Source: Marsupella aquatica (lineage: Eukaryota > Marchantiophyta). From it: 64,000 nt of DNA. The stretch is taken from assembly GCA_973895155.1 (NCBI GenBank), contig OZ316897.1, positions 14,384,001-14,448,000 on the forward strand, read 5' to 3'. The notes under the pieces were generated by a model. That model was given only the letters and a program-made list of their open reading frames with translations. It did no database searches and was not told where the DNA came from. Made by a program: the position numbers and the translations under genes. Below, one piece after another: positions 49,761-60,445 of this stretch (positions are counted from its first letter, which is position 1; each line of letters begins with the position of its first letter).

Positions 49761-52700
49761 GCCGGGCTCGATGCAATACGGGGACGAAGTGGCGAAGAAA
49801 TGGTCTACTTAGTCGAAGTGGATGCGTTCGTAAGGGATGAGGAAGCTTAGAGCATAATCGAGTAGTGAAGGGGCGGAACTGGATAAACTTGGAATTGTTG
49901 CAGTTTTTGGTATGCATCGTCATGCCACAGCACTTTCACTTTCGGAGGACGACCGCCTTAGCAGTCCCTTTGAGGCCAACACCGGAGTTCTAGAACTTTT
50001 GTGAGACAGATCTCTCATCTGCCTGTGGATATTTCTAATTTTCATTAATTTGTGCAGTTTCTTGTAAATATACGGAGCAGCGTAGCTTTCCACATTTAGG
50101 TCTATAACGGAGGTCTTCTTTCTTGTCTATCCCTCGGGCGACATTACGTGTACAGTTCGATAACGTGTTACAACAAAATAAAAGCGCCCTTGACTTCCAT
50201 GGATGTGTTGAAACCGGGCTTGAAGGGCTCCTGAGTATCTGCAGGCGCAGGCATCCCGTGACGGATTCGGAAGGCCATTGCAAGTCTTAGAATTGTTTTG
50301 CCTTTGTCAGTTATTCTAACAGCCGTAATCTGCCGCCCGTGATTCGGAAGTAGTGGATGGAAGTTCTCTGAAGGAAGTTCTCCACTCTCCCGGGAGAGTC
50401 CGAATTTGTAGGTTTATCTGGCATCGATTCCCTAATATCTAAGTAGATTCTTGATTTGGCAGTTGCCCAAGTCTAATAGCGTGCGACTCATTGCTCATGG
50501 AAATCTTCGTCTGTTCTTCAGACACTTGATAGATCACCGCGTACGTTGAGTTTAGTCATTGTCTCTCGATCAAAATCATTCTTCAGTCTCGCACTTCGTA
50601 TAACTCACTTCGTGTCCATGTTGTTGTAACTTAGATCACTGCTGTCATCCAGTCGTAATGGTGATATTCACAAGACCGACTGTAAGGGTGCGGACATAGA
50701 TTCGGATTTCAATTCGTCAATTCCGAGGTGATTGAATTGGGTCGAAGCACCTAAACCGAGGTGATTAATCTTGCTTTATGACTTGTCTGACAATTGCTTT
50801 GCCGGAGAGCCCTCGTTAAACTTTACCTGCTTATTTGAGGCAAGAATTCCGGCTTATTTGAGCCATCATGTTATTTGAGCCTAAGTCGATCCTCAAGCTC
50901 GAAGTATAGAACGATTGGCCAGCTCAGTATAGGCCTGGAGCTGTTCGAGGATGCCTAACATGTCACACCGGGAATTCACGGATGTTGGGAAAGACAGGGT
51001 TGATGTCTATACTCTTCGAGTATGTCGAAATGATTGCACTTTAGTTGATGTCATCACCGAGCAGGCGTCAGTGGAAACATTTTTTTGACATGCACGGCGC
51101 CTACCCCAGATCAAAAAACTTACTGACCTTCGTGATTCGTGAGGACGTGCACCTGCAATTGTTATTGCACGATTCCGTGAATGACCAGAAGTATCGAGAT
51201 TATTCAGTCCGTATTTATTGGGCGGTGCCACAGTGCTGTGTCGTCGGCCTATGTGTGCCGATTAGGTCGGAGCTGACCGAGGAATAGTCGCGGTCTTTAA
51301 TTGGAATTTGTCAGCAAGGTCGTCGGTCGTCATTCCATGCAGGGTTCTTAGACACTGGGCGAATCACAAGCTATGTGCTCTTTGTGGCTGAGCCGGATTC
51401 AATCGCGTGCCACGGCTGATCACCGAAGCAACTGTAGATTACTGCGATATTTGGCAAATTTTCCCGATCCGCCGGATTTTGACTGGCCTCATTCCCGTCA
51501 AAATGGCAGCATTTGCAGTCTGATCAAGATGGATTCCAAGGGCAGCCCTTCCACACTGAGGATGTCGAACTTCCCTGTCAATTACTGTCCAAACGGAACC
51601 GAGAACGGCACTCGCCAATCTTACATGCGCCGTCTTGATTATCTTTCGGGGGAGTATGAAACTAAGAGAGTTTTGTTTGAAAACGAAAGCCAAACCAGTA
51701 ACACGGTGCTCTTCACTGCTACTGCGTGTATGCTGGTGAGAATTTCACTTGTTGATTGAGAAACCATCATCTTGGAATCCCTAATTCCGCAGCCAATTGT
51801 AGCCTAAACTGATCTTGCACGTGGAGGAACACCGTTCAGGTACGCCAAAAGTGAAACGTGAAAATCCTGGAACCATTAGACTATCAATGTGCATCGAATC
51901 CGGGCCAAATGAACTCAGCAAGGAACCTTCTACAGTAGTCGGCATTGAGTTAGGAATGAACAATGAGCTGTGCCATCGATTAATAACTTCGTCATGAATT
52001 CTGGAGGCAGTGCTTCGCTGTGATCCAGTCCAAAGGTCTCTACATTATTTCCAGAAAGACCAAAAGGTTTCCATCATTAACTACCGAAATACCCAAGATA
52101 CAATCCCCCACAAAGTAACTGCATCCTGCTAGGAGCGTCATCCAGTCTCGGGTCCATTCACGCAGTTATTGTCCGACTCACTGGTACTATTTAAAGCAAG
52201 TTGTGTGGTCCTATCTGCAATCACGATTATACACGGGCCTCACAAACCCAAACCCCAGTTCGAGGTCTACTTCGCTTGGACCCACCAGCCAGCGTACTGC
52301 ATGCAGATAGATCTCCGAAGTGCGTTAGAGGGTTGACAGGTGACACTCATCAAAATTCTGTCCCAAAATTCTCCAAACTTGAAATGTCCGAGAACACAAA
52401 ACTCTTAATTCGCCGATCTCAACTCATGATCTATGATCTAGTGCAAGCTTGGAACAAATTTCTGATAGCTTTTTATCTATTTGATGATCTTCATATTCTC
52501 GAATGACACAAACTCTTACGGCTATGATGTATTCGACTACAGTCATGACTCGTCTAAACTGGAAACTCTCAACGACACAATTCAAAATTCTTACAACTAT
52601 TTCTCTATTCAAGGTCTCGTCAGGTCATGTACGCCTTTCTTCAATACGGGTTTCCGTTGAATATGTGCAGGCATGTTAAAGCATGATGACGTAACTTTCA

Positions 52701-54592
52701 AAGTAGTAATCTTGCTCCAGATGTCCTCGGTCTTCTATTCTGTAATTTCTTTCCACGACACCAGAACTCTATAAGCCAATCTCGTCGAACGTATGAAATT
52801 CTGTGCATTCTGCAAACTAATCTGAAAGTCGGCTATTGCGTCTCGTGCTTTGCAGTGGATTGCTCTTTAAAAGTCTCAAACGAAAATGATTTAATGCAGC
52901 TTGCAAATCTAAAATTCAATGAATTCCACTATACAGTATGTTGGAGAGAGAGTAAGGAAAAAATTGCTTGCAGAGTGGCAGTCAGGTGCAGGAAACATTC
53001 CATTCCGAAGATCAGTGCCGCGAGTACTCGTATCCATGGCCAGCTTTCACGCAGACAACAAGTTTGCAGCCAGGGATGTATGCATCTTATTTTCGTGTTA
53101 CATCAATCCCTTTTCAACTCGCGTATTAATGGGCTTAGTGGACGGTGTTGTTAAACTTGATGTACCACCATCTTATGCAATAATAGCTGGGAACGGTTGT
53201 TCCGGTACTAGATCTTCTGTATCCATGCACTTTACTTCCGATCAGCGTGACGGAAGTTGAATTTTAAGCTTATCCTGGGGCAATCAGAACGCGTCAAATA
53301 TTTCCAGAGCGTTCTAGATTTTCGCATCACGGTCCTCCCCGGCAGTAGAAAGTTCGGGAGTAGGAGAATTATATGGGAGGTTGCTTTTTCTATCGTCTGG
53401 CTCATTTCAGTTCGATATATAAAGCTTGGTCACCAGATCACCGTTCATCAACAGCTCTCGAAGTTGTCTCTAGCTAGGATTCTGAGAACAACTGCAGAAG
53501 TTCTGATATACAAGTGAAATCCCGATTTCATCTGTCAGACTCCGACGCAGAAGTCTCGTTCACTCAAATTCTGAGCCTAAGTGTGCAAGAAAAATGATCT
53601 TTTACTGAGAAACCGTCAAGTTTCATCTCAATTACGCAGATTTTGACGAGAGGGCCCATTTCCCGGAATCAATGGACAAGATGGGGGTCTGATATATGCA
53701 TGTCTGACCTCCACAATCTGAACGAGATATATCATAGACTGGGAGGCAATTATACCAAGGTGCACTAGTGGGGTATCTAGCCTTGCTGCCCTTTCTCACT
53801 CGATAAGGACTTTGGCGTATTTTACGATTGGAGTGGTATCAACCGGTCCAACACGTAGGCACATGCGCCTCGAGAACAATCTCGACGAGGGATTCCTTGA
53901 GCTTTTAAGCGCAACTGTAGACTAGTGCAGTGCAGTGCTCAACTGCAAGCGGGGTATAATTTGTCAAATAGATCGAAAAGCACCGTAGTCCAAAGGCAGG
54001 CATTATGTCTCTTCCGGTCAGACAAAGCTCGTCGGATTCCTTGTGCATCTCAATACCATAGCTAGCAGCTAAAATATTCGCTCAAAAAGTGCCTCCTATA
54101 CAAAGCAAACCATTCGGTTAGGAATATCTCAATCGATCTTTCTCGATCGCAGCCTTGCCGGCAGAAACATTGATTGAGGTGGCAAATGGTTGAGGTTACT
54201 GGTCAGCTGCTACTTGTATTGACTTTTTTCTCGGAGCATATAGGTACATACTAAGCGAGCAGTTGATATATAGAAGTTAATCAGTCATCGATAATTAAAT
54301 CAGCGCGTTTGACCTAACTTGACAATTTTAATTAAAAGAGAGATGATTTGCGAGTATTCCTAAGTCAATCTTGGAGCTTCAGGCCTCGACAATGCAGGGC
54401 CTTATAATCTAAATCGAAATAATCCTTACCGGAGCAATATAATTCAACCGCGACTCTTAATCTTAATCTATTCTTTCATTGTTTAATATTTATCGCGAAG
54501 ATACATGTTGATTAGTGCTTTTTGACTTTTTTCTACTTGCAATTCTTGGCTCACCAGGTTCAGGGTACGAATAAAAAAGCTTGACATACATA
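49761..54592. other. Spacer without a recognised gene
   Basis: Frames at 51373-51759 and 52919-53260 are the longest, but show no known motif, no signal peptide and no linked exons. The first few hundred bases may be the 3' end of the MEGLIP gene. Nothing else is supported. Confidence 0.4.
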
Positions 54593-54945
54593 TTTGTGCA
54601 CTTTGGCGTTTCCATCAAGCTCGTTGGCGGGGACTCATTTGGAATTTGTCAATGCATCTAAGCCAGTAGTACTGAGTTGGTTAAAGGAAGGTCCATCTTG
54701 GTCAGCGGAACATGATATATCGACCTCAGTCCTGTTAATTCTCAACGATTCTGGAGTACGTACGTTGAAAATTTACACTACACTAAATCGAGTTTCTTGG
54801 GAGCAAGAGCGGGCAGCTATCGTTCTTCAGACTAAGGTCGTTGCTAACGGAGTAGGTGGGCGCGAACAGCGCATTTATCTCTGGTTCGACCCAAACGCAG
54901 CTTAACACACCTATTCTGTGCTCTGGAACATTAGATCATAATGCA
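54593..54945 (+). pseudogene. XTH pseudogene fragment
   Basis: The first part (about 54604-54640) reads FGVSIKLVGGDS, matching exon 2 of XTH ([12 protein letters not shown]). Then a decayed catalytic region reads AEHDIST where XTH has [11 protein letters not shown] well-preserved block NGVGGREQRIYLWFDPNA (about 54846-54900) matches [18 protein letters not shown] of the XTH at 22957-24609. A TAA follows in frame at 54903-54905, and beyond it THTYSVLWN-like sequence continues to about 54932. The nucleophile Glu and acid/base Glu are gone, and there is no signal-peptide exon or C-terminal exon. The intron between exons 2 and 3 is missing or much shortened. Confidence 0.8.
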
Positions 54946-56804
54946 AGTTTTAGAACTCTGAAATTGATTTCTTCGAAAGATTGGGTTTACTTCACTGTGT
55001 GTTTGCTCCTATTTGTCTGAAAAATTGAGAAGCTGATCATTAGAACCTATGGATCACATTGCTAGCCAGGAACGATGTACGGTACAGACGTGTAAATTTA
55101 AATGCTAGCTCTTGAGCTTTGCTGAAAGTGTGTACCAGCTTGTCTATCAATGAAGTACCCTATCAGAATATGTAAACCAATGGAAATCGTGGAGTGGGCT
55201 ATTCTCAGCACCGGCCGACCGGATTATAAACTACACTTTGGAACGGGGAAAAGTGAGCCACTTGAGGGGGCCGGGACAAAGTAGATTGGGCACAGTTCAT
55301 TGCTTCTTTTCTTAAAAAACTTTAGCATAGACGCTTGTGACAGCCTTAGTACTGGTCATCAATTGAAAGCATCATGTGCAATTTCAACAAATGGTGGGCT
55401 CAGCCAAATTACCAAATTTTAGATGGAAACCTCGAAAACCAGCTGCAAATAGGTGACGAACAAATTCGTAATGTATGACAACTGTCCCGACCACTGCCCT
55501 GTAATATTCATAGTTTCTTATGGACAAAGTGGTCGCAACTGAATGTCTGGATCGCGCTCAACCCACATCTACAGGAGTATGCTGACCGCTGAAGATCGTC
55601 CTCACATGCCTGGACCAAGGAAACTTCTTGTCTGACTGGGTTGACAGAAGCTGGCACTACTCTGAATTGAGTGATACATGTTCTTCAGTATGCTGCGTCA
55701 ATCTGGGATAGCCAAGTTTGTTGTCCGTTTCTTTTGGTAGTTTGTGTTTGTGGAATGGATTGGATGAGCCCAAGCGAGAGGAGGACAGACTGAGGACAGA
55801 GGGTGGGGAGCTGCTTGAAGGGAAAAATGAACCGTGAGGATCGGAAATTGGGGGAGGGCATCCGAAGCTTGAGATGGGCATATTTGATAGCAGAGATTTG
55901 GCCCAGCTTACTACAGTAGAACAGTGGTCAATGCTGAAAATCCAGCTCGTGAGGAGTTTAGCGAAAGTTTTAAGCCTGCTGCACCGGCTCACCAGAAATC
56001 GGTTCCCAAGAGCTAGACTCGGCGAGTTTGAGCGACTTGGCAAGGTTTAGTAAATGCTAGCCTCGCTTGCCATACCCGCTAATCTCACTGGACGGTACCG
56101 TACCTATGCAATTCTCTTGAGACACATGGATCGTATGCTGTGCCAAAGAAAAATGGCACCAGACCTTGTCCACTGCGCATTAGTGTGGGGATTCCGTCCA
56201 GTGGGCGTTGCATCTGGGTGCTGTCTGCCGAATGAGAGATGGCCGAGTACTCGATCACCTCGCCATTGACCTCGATACCGCATGGTAGATAGCACGACGG
56301 GGGTGGGAACGTTCTAAGGTTGCGGAGTTGTGTGGCACAGTTTGGGCAGAACAGAGCAAGATGGGTAAACAGAGCAAGATTTTCTGCACAGGTTGAGGCG
56401 CACTTCAGTCGTGGAGTCACCTAACATAAGAGCTGAGTTTGTGCGCTCAGGCAGTCCATGATGACTGATCTCAAGGATGATTTACAGATTATTTGTCAGG
56501 AGGACATCGACAGGCCTAACGGTGAAGCTTGACCAGGATGTGGTCCCCATCACAAACATTCGACTTGGAGAGAGGATTTCACATGAGATCTACACAAATG
56601 TGTAGTTTAATCAGGATGAAATGAACCTTGGCTAGGGCAGACCCTACTACCGGGTGCGGTGAGGTGGGAAACGAAAGTACGAACTTTGTTTTGTGCTCAA
56701 CAATTATTGAGGTGCAAGGGATGGGCATCAGGCTAACTTAGAATAAAACTTTTCTAAAAAAGACTATTTTGGGACCTCATCCTTGTTCAAAGGCTTAGAT
56801 GTAG

Positions 56805-56858
56805 AACTTATCCTCCTACTTTAACTTATCCTCCTACTTTAACTTATCCTCCTACTTT
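56805..56858 (+). repeat. 18-bp minisatellite, three copies
   Basis: AACTTATCCTCCTACTTT three times in a row without change. Confidence 0.95.
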
Positions 56859-58390
56859 ATGATGTAGGTAAAAGACAATGTTTAAAACATGACAACTGAT
56901 GACACGGAAAGCGCAAGTCACTACTTGGCTACCTGGGATGCAAAGGCTGGAAGTGACAAACAAGGTTGAATGAAGATCAGAGTGCGCAGAACAAGCTGGC
57001 TTTGGTCAGTTGGGATGAGGAACCAAGAGATCCCAAGTTCAATACTGCCTATGTGTGGGTGGGGTGTAGTGGTGGGAGTCCTGATTTCTCCTCAAGTTGC
57101 CGGGCCTGGTTTAACCTTGAGTTGTCCCTCCTGGTCTGGGTCCCCATAGGATGGTATTGTCCCCCCTTGTACAGTGGTGCTTTCTACAAGACCCATCAGT
57201 TTTGAAGGCAAGAAAAAAAGGTAGGCATGCTAAAATTGATTTGAAGATCCCACAGAAGTTACCACTCACATGAGCTACAGTAGGTTCAATTGCTACAATT
57301 GAGTCAACCACTATAATCAATCCTGCCAAAGGGAGCCATCCTTGCTTACAAATGAACTTTTGGAGTAAGTTCATGGCAGCTTTCAGATTTATTGTGTCAG
57401 TCTGTTGGGCCTATGGGAATCTCCAATTGAATGTGCAAACTATAAAGTAACTGTCTTAAGCAAATTTGCAGAGATGTATCTCAAACATGCAAATATAGAT
57501 AATAGAATTGATACAACTACCTTTGGTGGTAGAGTAGTGTAAAAAAATACAAAATAATTTAGAGAATACAGTTGATATGAGTACCTTACTTTGGTAGAGT
57601 CGTATAAGAAGTGCTGTACCCCGTGCTATACAGGGTACAACTTGACATACTTACCTTTGGTAGAGTAGTACTGAAAGGAAGTGGAAGCTATGCAGGGTAC
57701 AACCTACAGTCAATCTTACTGGATAAACTGACGGCAAGGGGGAAAGAACAAAGAAGACCAAGGAAGAATTCCCCTTTTTTGAATAATATTCCTTTTTTAG
57801 AAATGTTTTATCTCTTAGTTTCCATGTTTAAATTTTTTCTGGTGTGGGGAGGCATTTTGGGGAGTTTTGTTGTCAGATTGGTTTTTCGTTGTATGATGGG
57901 ATTTTTTTCTTCTAGAGGATGAGAGAGGCAACTTTCTTAAAAATAGCAAACTAAGCCAAATGAATTAAGTCTTTCATCACTGTTGGATCCCTGAGTCTGT
58001 ACTTCCTTTCCTGCCCTTTCTCCCCTTTTGCATCCCAACCCTCTCCACGTTGTGGACACCTTGGGTAATTCAAACTACCAACTTTCAAAACTACAGACAT
58101 TATGTGACAACAAATGAAGCCAGTGAGGGGAGTTTGTTTATTTTAGGAACACAGAGAAGTGAGAAAGCAAGGGGTTAGTAACCAAGAGTTCAAAAATTGT
58201 CACATGTCATCACATGATCCCCCACATGATACATCCCCATATGTCAATTAATGATTAGTGGTCTTTTGAGGTTCCACCTCGGCTCTTCTTCCACTTCATT
58301 TGACAGGGGCATATGTTTGCACGGGTAGTAGAAAACCCAGAAGTAAATTCCCCAAGACCCCTGGCTTGAGACCTCCACCCACAACTAACT

Positions 58391-58575
58391 CCATGGCCGT
58401 CCAAACCCATCCTATGCCCCTCCTGCCTTTCTTATTGGGATGATATTGTATTGCAAAATATCACAAAAACTGTCCAGTTTGCAACAAGAGTCCACCCAGA
58501 ACTTACTCCATGGCCGTCCAAACCCATCCTATGCCCCTCTGCGTGCCCCTCCTGCCTTTCTTATTGGGAAGGTGT
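58391..58575 (+). repeat. 117-bp tandem duplication
   Basis: The block CCATGGCCGTCCAAACCCAT...CCTTTCTTATTGGGA begins at 58391 and again at 58508. The second copy contains an extra short duplication of the TGCCCCTC(T) phrase. The segment between the repeats is similar but diverged. Confidence 0.85.
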
Positions 58576-58907
58576 CATATAGCACAATGTCACAAAGAAC
58601 TAAGGACCAGCTTTCAACAAGAAGTTGACAACATTCAACACAAAGATGTGTGGGTGGTTCACCCCATTAGGGCTCTAGGGGTCTCATTTCAAGGGAGGTC
58701 CTTTTTCAGATGTTTTGGTTAATAAACATCTTTAAAATAAATTATTCCATAATTACAGCTAAAAACTCTTAATTATGTTCATAATTCTCAAAATTGGATT
58801 TAAGCAACCCTTATGTTCTTCCACATAATTAAATTTACAAGTCTTTCCTTATTCCCAATAAAATGAACACTATACTTATTCAAACTAAATGAGAACTCCA
58901 GGTTTGG

Positions 58908-59043
58908 GCTACTTCGTTAGGTTGTTAATTTGAAATTGCTTGGAAAGACCTTTCCAAGGAGCCTAAATAAGGTAAGCTACTTCGTTAGGTTGTTAATTTG
59001 AAATTGCTTGGAAAGACCTTTCCAAGGAGCCTAAATAAGGTAA
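58908..59043 (+). repeat. Perfect 68-bp tandem duplication
   Basis: GCTACTTCGTTAGG...AAATAAGGTAA occurs twice in a row (58908-58975 and 58976-59043) with no difference I can see, so it is recent. The unit contains TTGGAAAGACCTTTCCAA, a near relative of the palindrome at 27867-27884. Confidence 0.95.
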
Positions 59044-59974
59044 TCCAATTTTCTTCAAAACTCAAGACCGGAAAATTTCCAAAGATCTAGACAGTTTTCC
59101 TGTCTGATTTCACTGCCTTATCTTTGCAATATGTACTGTGTGGGCAGAATGTAGGCTTTTGCTGAGTTCATGAGGGCTGCAAAGTCTTTCCTATCATTTT
59201 GCAAAACATAAAAGCTCTTCAATATTATTAGCTATGGGATGGGATGGGATGGCCTGGATGAAAGTACACTGTAATTAAAATAAATAAGTAGGATAATCCC
59301 TATTGTCTAGCAAAACCAGTCCCATCATTAATATTTTTTCTTTCGTCGTGTCGTGCACGACGATGCTGAGGCTGAGGCCGAGGTCACGCCCACCCAAGTC
59401 ATTGTATGGGTTCCATGGGGTAAAAACTGGCAGTGGGGCTCTGACAGCCCCACTCCCCCGCTGGTCTTTGCCACTTACTTCCTTGTGCTTTCAAAACATT
59501 CGGAAGCGAAGAGAAACTTCACTCCCAAGTTCAATGAAAGCCCGTATTCGCCTAACGTCAGTGTCACTACAAGCTTGGGATCCAAAGGATGGCATCGACG
59601 GTCAGAATTTAAACTAATGAGCAGCGGGCTAAGCATCGACGGTTTAAATCACGGGAGCCGTGGACCGGAGCATTATCCAGCCTTGCGCTGCCTTTCAGGC
59701 GCTTAGATCCTCCACATCGACGGTAGATATCCCAACCCAGCCGCGGGCCTCACGTACAGATCCTCCAGCCGCGCCACTTTGGCGAAGCCTTTCAAACTGA
59801 TGTTCGTCGGGGATTAAGCGTAGAGGCTGAGTCGACGATGGTCTCTTTGGATTGCTAAGTTTCTGGCGAGCAGTCAAAGAATGACCTGTGAGTACATTCG
59901 TCGGCTCGACTCTCGTGAATTGTCATCTACAGCTCTCGTACGCTTCGTGCCTCGATCGGTGAGGTTTTTGCAGC

Positions 59975-60345
59975 GCGCAGCGGGAGTTCGGAAGACAGGT
60001 GTGTGTGTGAAGATTCATGTTGTAGCTAAATTTCGCTGTATTCGAGATGGCTTGTTACTTATCCAATGCATTCGTAAGCTTGTTACCTAGCTTGATCTAG
60101 GTTCTAATTGTGTCGCCTGCTGCAATGGAACTCGGAGGCAAGACAAGCTAGTGAGTGCAGGCTTGTGCGTGATGGTTCATTTTGTTGATAAATATCACTG
60201 AATTTGGAGATGGTTTGTTATCCAATTGTAAGCTTAGTTAGTACCTTGTTTGAGATTCTAACCTGACGAGTCCTGCTACAGCGAAACTCGGAAATCAAGA
60301 TATGTGAGTACGTGAAGATTTACCGTGTTTGGAGATTCGCTGAAG
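59975..60345 (+). repeat. Degenerate triple repeat in the lipase gene leader
   Basis: An approximately 150-bp unit recurs three times. Markers are ACTCGGA(A/G)...CAAGA or its variants, then GTGA..ATT(C/T)A...GTTG.TA and GATGG(C/T)TTGTTA..TATCCAAT...GTAAGCTT. Copies start near 59985, 60127 and 60284, the third being incomplete. The array lies 100-460 bp before the start codon. Confidence 0.65.
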
Positions 60346-60445
60346 TCGAAACGAGAGTCGAATTGTTTTCCTGGATGATTTCTGTATGAAAGAGCGCAAC
60401 AACATCAATTGGCTACGAGGCTGATTTACGAGGGCCAGGGCAGCG

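Larger units (their letters stand above)
54946..59974. other. Spacer without a recognised gene
   Basis: Minus-strand frames at 55657-56043 (Ser/Pro-rich) and 56085-56420 (with a CPNC) and the plus-strand frame 59353-59706 were examined. None shows a known domain or splice support. The stretch contains the three short tandem repeats listed separately. Confidence 0.4.

Noticed and set aside
51373-51759. Plus-strand frame with several NxT/S sites
   Set aside because: No signal peptide and no recognised fold; surrounding sequence offers no consistent exon chain.
56085-56420. Minus-strand frame with a CPNC zinc-ribbon-like motif
   Set aside because: Only one C-x2-C pair in a suitable setting and no second ribbon half; likely chance.
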